Shown here piece after piece: positions 10,629-21,800 of a stretch of DNA of 64,000 nt. The position numbers and the translations under genes are program-made. This stretch comes from Anthopleura xanthogrammica. Taxonomy: Eukaryota > Cnidaria > Anthozoa > Actiniaria > Actiniidae. Where the stretch lies: contig OZ025211.1 of the NCBI GenBank assembly GCA_964019055.1, positions 11,599,900 to 11,663,899 on the forward strand, written 5' to 3'. The notes beneath the pieces are model-generated. The model was not told the origin of the DNA. It made no database searches and saw only the letters and a list, made by a program, of their open reading frames with translations. Numbering within the stretch: position 1 is the first letter of the stretch; each line of letters begins with the position of its first letter.

Positions 10629-12170
10629 AATTTATTTATTTATTTATCAGCAATATTTAGGCAGAGATGCCCAGTTCAGCATAGCTGGTTTAAATGGGGC
10701 TCTGCACGAGACATACATTGCATTGCGTTTACATACATATAATATAAAATATAATATGAAATATGAGAACTGTAGTTATTTACGAAAAAAGGACTTTATT
10801 GCCTGTTTAAAAGGCAACATAGATGAGATATTACGGATATTGGCAGGTAGGGAATTCCATGTTTTTGCCCCGTTATAGCGAAACGAAGATTGATACTTAG
10901 CAGTTTTTGCTAACGGTAAACGGAGCAGATCTTTGTTTCTAGTATTGTAATGATGGAATTGACTAGAAAACCGGAATTCATTTAATAGGTATGCCGGGGC
11001 TAGATTATTTAGACATTTGTATACCAGCATACAATTCTGAAAATGTCTGCGAGCCTGAAGGCTGGGCCAGGAGAAAGTGAGATTTAATTCATTTTGTCTG
11101 ATTTTTCTGCCCTCAATAATTGCAGCAGCGCGCCTCTGTAACCTGTCTAGGTACTCTTTCCTAGTGTTACTGCATCCATCCCAAACGCAAGAGCAATAAT
11201 CAAAAAGTGGAAGTACCGTTGAGTTATACAAAGTGATACATGCATCTCGTTGAATGACCTTACGTGCCTTCCGAAGCATACCGAGCCTGGACAAAATTTT
11301 ACTGGCAATATGATCAATGTGATCATTCCAGGAGAGGCATGGATCGAGCACAACTCTAAGGTACTTAAAGCTGAAAACTCTATCGACCTTGATGGCCTTG
11401 ATGGTAAATCTAGAAGTTAGGCGCAACCTCTGGGCTGTACCTATTAACATCACCTTGGTCTTTTTATAATTGAGAAATAGATAATTACTAGATAACCAAG
11501 ATATTATTTGGTCTAGGTCTTCCGATAACTTAGTTTCAATAGTGTCAACATACTTGCAACTAAAATATAGGAGAGTATCATCAGCATAAAGTTGAATGTT
11601 ACAGTATTTGACTATAGCCGGTAAATCGTTTATATACATGATGAAGAGTAGAGGTCCTAGTATGGATCCTTGGGGAACACCATATAGTACTGACTGCGTC
11701 TCGGACAGTGCACCATCAACAACAATGCTTTGCGTTCGGTTGGATAGATAAGCGTTGAACCACTGTACTGAAGAACTGGTGAATCCTAAGCGTGACAACT
11801 TTTGTAATAGGTGAGTGTGATCTAGTGTGTCGAACGCTTTAGAGAGGTCTAGAAAGACCATCCCTGTCATGAGTCCCTTGTCTATGTTGTAGAGAAGAGT
11901 GTTGGTGACGTCAGTAACGCACGTGGCTGTCGAGTGCAATGGACGGAAACCCGACTGATACACCGAGAGGAGCTTGTTCTTCTGGAGATATTCGTAGACC
12001 ATTAGATGAATAGCACGTTCTAAAATCTTACAGAATACAGGCAGTACTGAAATCGGTCTGTAATTTGATGGGTCAGTTTTGGAGCCAGATTTGAAAATAG
12101 GTGTTACTGTTGCATGTTTCCAGTCCAAAGGAATTGCGCCCTCGGCCAAGCTTCTGTTCATGAGAGCATA
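10629..12170 (-). mobile_element. 5'-truncated CR1/L2-like LINE
   Basis: The element runs on the minus strand. It contains an intact 461-codon ORF and ends with a tandem ATAAATAAAT-type tail at about 10,629-10,650, as in LINEs with microsatellite tails. Upstream of about 12,170 the homology stops, so the endonuclease domain and the start of the reverse transcriptase are missing. Confidence 0.85.
10776..12161 (-). CDS. Non-LTR reverse transcriptase, C-terminal two thirds
   Basis: The 461-residue frame has the order of LINE RT motifs: NYRPISVLP near residue 33, FLDLSKAFD with the motif A Asp near 105, GVPQGSILGP near 161 and catalytic YADD at 192-195, followed by a thumb and C-terminal region that reaches the 3' UTR. 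The family copies its RNA at nicked target sites. The endonuclease and RT fingers are absent, so this copy cannot move alone, though the frame has no stops, suggesting a young insertion. The upstream Met is probably not a native start. Confidence 0.88.
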   Translation of the reverse strand: MNRSLAEGAIPLDWKHATVTPIFKSGSKTDPSNYRPISVLPVFCKILERAIHLMVYEYLQKNKLLSVYQSGFRPLHSTATCVTDVTNTLLYNIDKGLMTGMVFLDLSKAFDTLDHTHLLQKLSRLGFTSSSVQWFNAYLSNRTQSIVVDGALSETQSVLYGVPQGSILGPLLFIMYINDLPAIVKYCNIQLYADDTLLYFSCKYVDTIETKLSEDLDQIISWLSSNYLFLNYKKTKVMLIGTAQRLRLTSRFTIKAIKVDRVFSFKYLRVVLDPCLSWNDHIDHIASKILSRLGMLRKARKVIQRDACITLYNSTVLPLFDYCSCVWDGCSNTRKEYLDRLQRRAAAIIEGRKIRQNELNLTFSWPSLQARRHFQNCMLVYKCLNNLAPAYLLNEFRFSSQFHHYNTRNKDLLRLPLAKTAKYQSSFRYNGAKTWNSLPANIRNISSMLPFKQAIKSFFRK

Positions 12171-12484
12171 AATTTGAAATATTTTCAGCTAGCCTTGCCG
12201 TGTTACTCATAGTGGAGTTTGTCATTCGGTCTGGTTGGAAGTGTCGTTGCCAATGTGTCTATTGTTTCATTGTTTTCATTGTTTTTTCGGGAAAGGTAAT
12301 ACGTAATTTTAGTTAGAGTATGTTACCAGAGTCAAACTACGTCGTTTTGTTCTGATTTGACAAGCGCGGCATTCCATACACGATTTTAAGCTTCGAAAAT
12401 TATATAGAGGTTACTAGAGAGCTGGATCTGACCGAGGTCTTGACTTTATCACGGTGAATATCATCGAGAACATTGCACTATGAG
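12171..12484. other. No gene seen
   Basis: Unassigned sequence between the LINE break and the next TIR element. Confidence 0.5.
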
Positions 12485-13834
12485 CCCGACGTAACTAATT
12501 GATAAAACTGATAATTAGCAACAATTGATAATAATTGTTATCATATGGCTACGATAGTACGCGCGCTCTGATTGGCTGATTTCCGGTCTGAGATTTTCCC
12601 ATCTCAGACCGTTACCATGACAATGGGTCCGGATCGTATATCAAATTTGCGAGTTTGTTTACAATTTTCACGGCGCGAAATTTGACATTTTTTCTCGTTA
12701 AACAAGAAATTTATAAGCAAAATAAAACAAAAAGCGAACAAAGAAATTATGAGCGACGAAGAGGACCATTCTCCGAGCGAATTTTACTACCCTGACGAGC
12801 TCGAAGTGGACATGAAAATGAAAACCAACAATATGAAAACACAGCTCCTAACAGTCAAGAACAGATTGAAAACTTCGTTACAAACCAGAAAGCTAAAAAT
12901 ACGATTAGAAAAACCAAGTCGGACATGAACATACTCCATAAATATTTAAACAGTCTTGGAAAAAACACAGAGATTGAAAGCTTTCCAGCTAACGACCTAG
13001 ACCATCTGTTAAACAAGTTCTTGTTTAGTTTGTTCCACTTCGATGAATGAGCTTAGTTGTATTACGATTGTTTTAAAAAAACAACTTAGAAACATTTAAA
13101 ATGCTTGAACTTCTGTGACATCGGTCTGAAGGGTCTTTAAAGTTCTTTGTGTAAAAAAAATAGCAGTTTTCTGATGTAATAAACGCACGATTTGACAGTT
13201 TGACTTTATGTGTTTTGCTAGTTGGAAACGATCGATACCTGGCCAATCGATATTCGCGCGATACCGGAAGTTCGCGTGTTTTTTGTCGACGCAGCTAAAA
13301 AAAAAACCAGCCATATAATAAACGATTTATTAACCTCGCGCTCGGTTAATAATCCTTTATTATATCAATTTATTAACTGATTATCAATTGATATCAGCAA
13401 TTGACAACAATTGATAGTCAAACGTTCAGTGAGTGCAATTGATAATAATTGATAAACAGTTGATAATAATTGATAAACAGCTGATAATAATTGATAATAA
13501 TCGATAAGTAATTGATAAAGTTAATAGTAAATTGATATGAAAATCATGATAACAGTTGATACTGTACTTATCTAATGTATTTAACCGAGTGTTGATAGGC
13601 TAAGCCACTGTCCTGTGATGTTATGCTTCGTTCTGCGCGACAGCGGCCGTGATATGATTTCAACAGTTGGAAAAAACAATTGATAGCAATTGATAAGGGG
13701 GAAAATCTGAGTGAGTATCAATTGTTATCAATTGCTAATACCAATTGATAGTCAGTTATTAAGTTGAAATCAATTATTATCAATCTTATCAATTGCAAAT
13801 TGATAATCAATTTTTATCCATTAGTTACGTCGGG
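12485..13834. mobile_element. TIR-bounded element rich in ATTGAT repeats
   Basis: CCCGACGTAACTAA (12,485-12,498) is repeated inverted at 13,821-13,834. Just inside both ends are ATTGATAAT-type degenerate repeats (about 12,495-12,545 and 13,375-13,820). The central part carries a Crypton-like coding remnant. It is either one composite element or a nested pair. Confidence 0.6.
12749..13050 (+). pseudogene. Crypton-like / DUF3504-type tyrosine recombinase N-terminal fragment
   Basis: An ATG at 12,749 opens a short acidic frame (Met-Ser-Asp-Glu-Glu). The homologous part continues in a different frame from about 12,855 to a TGA at 13,048: a stretch of the type KNTIRKTKSDMNILHKYLNS followed by a Leu-rich helix. 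That resembles the N-terminal region of Crypton-derived DUF3504 proteins. The frame change and the absence of the catalytic Arg-His-Arg-Tyr half make this a broken fragment. The family call rests on recall of its N-terminal pattern and is moderate. Confidence 0.45.
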
Positions 13835-13996
13835 ACTAAGAGGCACAGACATTTGTGAGAAAGTACCCGTCCTGAAACATCGATCAGTCGAAAAACGTTC
13901 TAAGTGAGTTTATTTGTGAAGCGAATCACATGAAATATATTTTCCACGAGTATACTTGTGAGCAAGCATTTTTAGAATGACCGATACACATATAAA

Positions 13997-14201
13997 TCTG
14001 TGGAGTTGAACTTTAGAAACTCTGTGCTTGAAAGAAAGTAAAGCTTTATTTCTGTGCTTGAAAGAAAGTAAAGCTTTATTTCGACTCACACCGTGAGCCG
14101 CCTTGATCACTAAGTGAAAAGATGGCTTACGGTGTGAGTCGATAGCTTTACTTAGTACGTCTTTCAAGCACAGATTTTCTAACTGAGTTCAACTCCACAG
14201 A
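13997..14201. mobile_element. Foldback (hairpin) repeat
   Basis: TCTGTGGAGTTGAAC at 13,997 is mirrored at 14,187-14,201. Further in, the arms share GTGCTTGAAAG and CGACTCACACCGTGAG. The left arm carries a roughly 33-bp tandem duplication (CTGTGCTTGAAAGAAAGTAA twice) that the right arm lacks. Confidence 0.7.
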
Positions 14202-14387
14202 ATTATTTTTATCCTGTGCAGATAAGTTTATTTCAATCCATACACATATAATACATTTTCTAACGACAAAAACACATATCTCCTCTGTGAGCAGGTCGAG
14301 TAGGCTCTAAAGGACAATCTGCTCGGTATAATTCTTATTATGGTATTTACACAGTAAATCAGTTCGAGGCCGTTTCAGCCCCAAAAA

Positions 14388-14960
14388 TGGGGCCAAAATT
14401 TTGACCCGGATACCGCCCTCTTTTGTCGGGGCCGTTTTAGCCCTTAATATTAGGACCGTTTTTTGGCCCAATTTTATAGGGGCCAATTTAGCCAATGTCT
14501 AGAGCCAATTTTTGACCCGGATACCGCCCTCTTTTGACGGGGCCGTTTTAGCCCTTAATATTAGGACCGTTTTTTGGCCCAATTTTATAGGGGCCAATTT
14601 AGCCAATGTCTAGAGCCAATTTTTAACCCGGATACCGCCCTCTTTTGACGGGGCCGTTTTAGCCCTTAATATTAGGACCGTTTTTTGGCCCAATTTTATA
14701 GGGGCCAATTTAGCCAATGTCTAGAGCCAATTTTTGACCCGGATACCGCCCTCTTTTGACGGGGCCGTTTTAGCCCTTAATATTAGGACCGTTTTTTGGC
14801 CCAATTTTATAGGGGCCAATTTAGCTCATGTCTAGAGCCAATTTTTGACCCGGATACCGCCCTCTTTTGACGGGACCGTTTTAGCCCTTAATAATAGGAC
14901 CGTTTTTTGGCCCAATTTTATAGGGGCCAATTTATCCCATGTCTAGAGCCACTAAATGAT
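14388..14960. repeat. 111-bp minisatellite, about five copies
   Basis: The motif GACCCGGATACCGCC recurs at 14,403, 14,514, 14,625, 14,736 and 14,847, giving an exact 111-bp period. Units are rich in GGGGCC and GGCCAA words, as are the 84-bp arrays further right. Confidence 0.92.
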
Positions 14961-15329
14961 CCGGAAATCGCCTTTTTTGCTCCATAATCGGTGTAGTCAT
15001 TTTTATTCATATTAAAATAACTGTTGAAGACTTGTTTACAGTGTATAAACCATGATTTAATAAAAATAGCAATCACGATCAGAGACAAAAGCGAATTTTC
15101 AATTTAGTCAAAAACCTAAAAAAAACTAATTATCTGAAAACATTGTATATTCTTTATATTATGAGTATATCAGTTTATACTTGCAAGTAGCTGCTACTCC
15201 TTTACTCTACATGACTGTATGTAGTCAATTGCTGCTCCATATATAATGTGTAATCTCCATCTCTAAGTAGAAGCAAACAAAACCATGAGCTTAAAAAGTA
15301 TTGAAAAAGCGAAACCACAGATAATCATA
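14961..15329. other. No gene seen
   Basis: AT-rich spacer between the 111-bp array and the duplicated block. Confidence 0.5.
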
Positions 15330-16029
15330 GACAATTCTACACAATTCATCGGCTTCTATTAACAAAAATTAACCCTAAAAAAACATTTGAAGCTCCATGA
15401 AGTTTATTATTACAGTTGTAAACTTTTAAAGGCAAAGGACAAAGGTTCGGCTAAAATAATCCACTCACCGATAATTTAGCCTTCTTTAAGGAAAAAAAAC
15501 TGATCCAAAATGATCTTGAACATCTTAAGTGCCGTTCTTCTGAGTTTCAGTCAATATTCTTACCCAAAAGGGTTTAAAAGAATCACATAAAGAAGCTACT
15601 GTTCACCATGTCGTTGGCCATGCTTCTTGAAAATGGCGGGCTTTGAAATGCCTTCCCCGCTGAGAATCATGGTCTTTCGGGACGCAATGAATTATGGGAT
15701 CATTTTTTCGGGAAGGCTTGCATTTCATATACGTTATTGGCTATACAATCAAATGATATTTACTCAAATTGCTTTTTCGCTACGGCAAAGTTTGTAATTT
15801 ATATATTTCAAAAAAATATTTGCACGATCAGTTCAAAATAAAAAACAAATTTAGACAAGATATGTAAGGAGCCAAAATGGCCCCCTGGATTCTAAAATAG
15901 CACCTTGGTTTCCATTTTACAGATTTTAGCCCATGATAGAACCAGAACAGCTTCATATATAGGATATAATATTATAATTAACCTTTTGTTTTATATGGTA
16001 ACCCAATTAGCAAATAGTAAACTTAAACA

Positions 16030-16620
16030 GCCCTTTGGGCCAAAACAGCCCTAAATGTAATAGGGCCAAAATGGCTCACGCAAACTATAATTGCACCTCG
16101 TCCCATTTTGGCCAGCCTTTGGGCCAAAACAGCACTAAATGTTATGAGGCCAAAATGGCTCCCGCAAACTGAAATAGCCCTTCGTCCCGTTTTAGCCAGC
16201 CTTTGGGCCAAAACAGCACTAAATGTTATGAGGCCAAAATGGCTCCCGCAAACTGAAATAGCCCTTCGTCCCGTTTTAGCCAGCCTTTGGGCCAAAACAG
16301 CACTAAATGTTATGAGGCCAAAATGGCTCCCGCAAACTGAAATAGCCCCTCGTCCCATTTTGGCCAGCCTTTGGGCCAAAACAGCACTAAATGTTATGAG
16401 GCCAAAATGGCTCCCGCAAACTGAAATAGCCCCTCGTCCCATTTTGGTAGGCCTTTGGGCCAAAACAGCACTAAATGTTATGAGGCCAAAATGGCTCCCG
16501 CAAACTAAAATAGCCCCTCGTCCCGTTTTGGCCAGCCTTTGGGCCAAAACAGCACAAAATGTAATAGGGCTAAAATGGCTGTGGTAGAGCCAAGATAGCC
16601 TCTTATTCTTTTTTGGCTTA
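16030..16620. repeat. 84-bp minisatellite, first array
   Basis: CAGCCTTTGGGCC recurs at 16,113, 16,197, 16,281 and 16,365 and onward, with an exact 84-bp period. Because 84 is a multiple of three, 28-residue repeat ORFs stay open on both strands. I do not regard these as genes. Confidence 0.92.
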
Positions 16621-17489
16621 CCCTTGGGCCAAAACAGTACTAATAAAGCTATGCCAAAATGGCTTTCATGGGGCCAAAATAGCATTTTGGTCCATTTTGA
16701 CCCATCTCTGGGCCAAAATAGCACTATTTTAAAAATGCCAAAACGGCTCTGTGGGGCCAAATCAGCCCTATCAAATTTACTGTGCAGATAATTATAGGCA
16801 ATTCTACACAATTCACCGGCTTCTATTATCAAAAATTAACCCTAAAAAACATTTGAAGCTCCATGAAGTTTATTATTACAGTTGTAAACTTTTAAAGGCA
16901 AAGGACAAAGGTTCGGCTAAAATAATCTACTCACCGATAATTTAGCCTACTTCAAGGAAAAAAACTGATCCAAAATGATTTTGAACATCTTAAGTGCCGT
17001 TCTTCTGAGTTTCAGTCAATATTCTTACCCAAAAGGGTTTAAAAGAATCACATAAAGAAGCTACTGTTCGCCATGTCGTTGACCATGTTTCTTGAAAATG
17101 GCGGGCTTTGAAATGCCTTCCCCGCTGAGAATCATGGTCTTTCGGGACGCAATGAATTATGGGATCATTTTTTCGGGCAGGTTTGCATTTCATATACGTT
17201 ATTGGCTATACAATCAAATTATATTTACTTAAATTGCTTTTTCGCTACGGCAAAGTTTGTAATTTATCTATTTCAAAAAAATATTTGCACGATCAGTTCA
17301 AAATAAAAAACAAATTTAGACAAGATATGTATGGAGCCAAAATGGCCCCCTGGATTCTAAAATAGCACCTTGGTTTCCATTTTACAGATTTTAGCCCATG
17401 ATAGAACCAGAACAGCTTTATATATAGGATATAATATTATAATCAACCTTTTGTTTTATATGGTAACCCGATTAGCAAATAGTAAACTT

Positions 17490-17935
17490 AAACAGCCCTT
17501 TGGGCCAAAACAGCCCTAAATGTAATAGGGCCAAAATGGCTCCCGCAAACTGAAATAGCCCCTCGTCCCATTTTGGCCAGCCTTTGGGCCAAAACAGCAC
17601 TAAATGTTATGAGGCCAAAATGGCTCCCTCAAACTAAAACAGCCCCTCGTCCCGTTTTAGCCAGCCTTTGGGCCAAAACAGCACTAAATGTTATGAGGCC
17701 AAAATGGCTCCCTCAAACTGAAATAGCCCCTCGTCCCGTTTTAGCCAGCCTTTGGGCCAAAATAGCACTAAATGTCACGAGGCCAAAATGGCTCCCTCAA
17801 ACTGAAATAGCCCCTCGTCCCGTTTTGGCCAGCCTTTGGGCCAAAACAGCACAAAATGTAATAGAGCTAAAATGGCTGTGGCAGAGCCAAGATAGCTTCT
17901 TATTCTGTTTTGGCCTTCCCTTGGGCCAAATCAAC
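17490..17935. repeat. 84-bp minisatellite, second array
   Basis: The same unit as at 16,030-16,620, within the second copy of the large duplication, with about four to five units. The copy-number difference makes it a likely polymorphic VNTR. Confidence 0.9.
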
Positions 17936-18219
17936 ATTAAATGTTATAGGGTCAAAATGGCTGTGGTAGAGCCAAGATAGCCTCTTATTCTTTTTTGGCT
18001 TACCCTTGGGCCAAAACAGTACTAATAAAGCTATGCCAAAATGGCTTTCATGGGGCCAAAATAGCATTTTGTTCCATTTTGACCCATCTCTGGGCCAAAA
18101 TAGGACTATTTTAAAAATGCCAAAACGGCTCTGTGGGGCCAAATCAGCCCTATCAAATTTACTGTGTAGAGATATTTGAGTATATTTTTTGAATACACGT
18201 CATAAACACTCATTATGGA

Positions 18220-18690
18220 CTTCTGATTTTCCACCCGCAACGACGCATTCAGTTGCGAGATTCATGTACTTATGTAATCCGCCACCTGAACGAACGTAAA
18301 CAGACATATTCCAGCAGGAAAGTTGGTTTCCACCCGTACCGACGGATTTAGTTGCCAACATTCACGTACCTCCCTTGTTTCCTGTACACAGGGTTCCCAA
18401 AATGTAAAATCCGCCACCTGAACGAACGTAAACAGGCATATCTCAACAGGAAAGTTGGTTTTCCACCCGTACCGAAGGATGCGGTTGCCGAGATTCACGT
18501 ACCTCCATTGTTTCCTGTACACAGGGTTCCCAAAATGTAAAGTCCGCCACCTGAACGAACGTAAACAGGCATATCTCAACAGGAAAGTTGGTTTTCCACC
18601 CGTACCGAAGGATGCGGTTGCCGAGATTCACGTACCTCCATTGTTTGCTGTACGCAGGGTTCCCAAAATGTAAAATAGTGTTGTCCAATA
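18220..18690. repeat. About 132-bp tandem repeat, 3.5 copies
   Basis: GCCACCTGAACGAACGTAAA recurs at 18,281, 18,413 and 18,546. Each unit includes CACAGGGTTCCCAAAA, which is also seen at about 61,278, just outside the retrotransposon end. Confidence 0.88.
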
Positions 18691-18852
18691 CTACCACCGG
18701 ATTCCGGTTGCAAATACATTTTTCCAGTAGATCCGTCGGAAACACTGGATAGTTTGACAAGAATATTTCGTATTAATGTTCCTGTGGCGATCTGTCCAAA
18801 AATAGTGCTGCATTGATGTAATACGAGAACATTAGTTTTCGTACAAAGATAG

Positions 18853-21800
18853 GCAAACAACTTCAAATCAGAAAATTTCAGCTACTTTATTGATATAATT
18901 TGAATGTCTTCTAGTAATTAGGTGTAAACATTTGTATGATAAATGAAATACTCGAATTACGACTGCTTTGGGCATTAGTTTAGAAAATAAACAGCTTTTA
19001 AAATTGTTCTTACGCATTTGATGGGTCAATTTATTCATTCTCGCGCAGAAGACACCGATGGGCATAACAGGGTAAGCTATAATTGAACTTTCGGCATATT
19101 GTTTTGTTACGGTCTAATGCGATGGAAAGAGCTCCTTGAGAACGTCGTTACATACTACAGAATCATCCAAGTATTGAATGTTATTTTGGTATACACTTCT
19201 CTTTTATTTAACCATTTTCCTTCCATATTTTTTCCAAGAGCCACTGAGTGACTCATCAAGGTACAATAGTCTATCATATACACTTTGATAACAAAAAAAT
19301 GTATCATTATCAAGAGCTGCCGTCAGTAAAACTTCCAAACTTCCATATAAGTAGTTAATAAATTCATATTTGCTTGACCTTTTTTCAGTTTCCCGTTGGT
19401 TATATTAAGAGGCAGCGTTCTCCAAGGTGATTCATAATTTCTTTATTGGAGTTTGGCTTCAAGACGAAAGACCGAATTGGTCTAGTATTTCAACATTCTC
19501 GCGAAAACCAAGTTCGAAGTTTGCTAGTAAAGCTTTTGAATTACCGAAGTTTGGACCAAACTCTAGAACTTAAGTGAATTCAAAACCCGCTGGTCAAAAT
19601 TTTCAACTTCTTAACAGATTGAAAAGCTCACTAAATTCAATTCATTTTCACCAATAAACGGGCACTATATATGCATTTATTTTGCTTTATTCTTGTGAAA
19701 TTTTTTTGACACCAATGACTGCCGAAATATGTTGGTCAATACAGATATTGGATGGATTTTGCCTTGGATTTTGTTGATCGATTGGGAGTTGAATGTAGAA
19801 AATATGGAATAACCAACAAAATAGTACTGTTCAAACGGTCTAGTGTCGTTTGAAAGGAACACCAAAAATAGTGCTGCATTGATATAATACGAGAACATTA
19901 GTTTTCGTACGAAGATAGAACTTTGATAGAGACAGATTTCAACATGTGCAATGTCTGTTACATTTTCCTTATTCTAGTGGCTGCTTAGCAAAGACTTTAA
20001 AGATTATTGACATCAATACTCAAGCACAATCCTAACATGTCTTTACCCAACATTTTAGTAAATATCAAAACTTCATTTTCCGTTTACTCAGAAGCCATTT
20101 TAAGACTATTTTAATAGGCTATATTCACGATAGATGAGACGCCATGTTGGTTTTCGCATTGTAATGCAGACTAGTCACGTAGTTGCTGAGGGGGCAAACA
20201 ACTTCAAATCAGAACATTTCAGCTACTTTATTGATATAATTTGAATGTCTTCTAGTAATTAGGTGTAAACATTTTTATGAGAAATGAAATACTCGAATTA
20301 CGACTGCTTTGGGCATTAGTTTAGAAAATAAACAGTTTTTAAAATTGTCCTTACGCATTTGATGTGTCAATTTATTCATTCTCGCGCAGAAGACACCGAG
20401 GGACAGCACGGTTAGTTATAATTGAGCTTTCGGCATATTGTTTTGTTACGGTCTAATGCGATGGAAAGAGCTCCTTGAGAACGTCGTTACGTACTACAAT
20501 ATCATCCAAGTGTTGAATGTTATTTTGGTATACACTTTTTTTTAAATTAACCATTTTCCTTCCATATTTTTTCCAAGAGCCACTGAGTGGCTCATCAAAG
20601 AACAGTACACTATAATATACACTTTGATAACAAGATAATGTATCATAATTGAGAGCTGCCGTCCGGCAGTAAATCTTCCATATAAGTAGTAAATTAATTC
20701 ATTTTTGCTTGAACTTGTTTCAGTTTCCCGTTGGCTATATTAAGAGGCAGCGTTCTCTCAGGTGATTAATAATTTCTTTATTGAAGTTTGGCTTCAAGAC
20801 GAAAGACCAAATTGGTCTAGTATTTCCACATTCTCGCGAAAACCAAGTTCGAAGTTTGCTAGTAAAGTTTTTGAATTACCGAAGTTTGGACCAAACTCTA
20901 GAACTAAAGTGAATTCAAAACCCGCTGGTCAAAATTTTCAACTTCTTAACAGACTGAAAGGCTCACCATATTCAATTCATTTTCACCAATAAACGGGCAC
21001 TATATATGCAATATTTTTCTTTATTCTTGTGAATCTTTTTCTCTCGAAAGCTCGATTTTTTTGACACCAATGACTGCCGAAATATGTTGGTCAATACAGA
21101 TATTGGATGGATTTTGCCTTGGATTTTGTTGATCGATTGGGAGTTGAATGTAGAAAATATGGAATAACCAATAAATAGTACTGTTCAAACGGTCTAGTGT
21201 CGTTTCAAAGGAATATCAATAAGTCCAAAAATAGTGCTGCATTGATGTAATACGAGAACATTACATTTCGTACAAAGATAGAACTTTGATAGAGACAGAT
21301 TTCAACATGTGCAATGTCTATTAAATTTTCCTTTTTCCAGGTGGCTGCTTAACAAAGACTTTAAAGAGTCTTGACATCAATACTCAAGCACAATCCTGAC
21401 ATGTCTTTACCCAACATTTTAGTAAATATCAAAACTTCATTTTCCGTTTACTCAGAAGCCATTTTAAGACTATTTTAATAGGCTATATTCACGATAGATG
21501 AGACGCCATGTTGGTTTTCGCATCGTAATGCAGACTAGTCACGTAGTTGCTGAGGGGGCAAACAACTTCAAATCAGAAAATTTCAGCTACTTTATTGATA
21601 TAATTTGAATGTCTTCTAGTAATTAGGTGTAAACATTTTTATGAGAAATGAAATACTCGAATTACGACTGCTTTGGGCATTAGTTTAGAAAATAAACAGT
21701 TTTCAAAATTATCCTTACACATTTGATGTGTCAATTTATTCATTCTCGCGCAGAAGACACCGAAGGACAGCAGGGTTAGTTATAATTGAGCTTTCGGCAT

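Larger units (their letters stand above)
15330..18170. repeat. Tandem duplication of a 1.4-1.5-kb block
   Basis: The same sequence begins at about 15,330 and again at about 16,797 (CAATTCTACACAATTCA in both) and runs to about 18,170. Each copy has a unique part followed by an 84-bp minisatellite. The second copy is shorter mainly because it has fewer minisatellite units. Confidence 0.9.
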
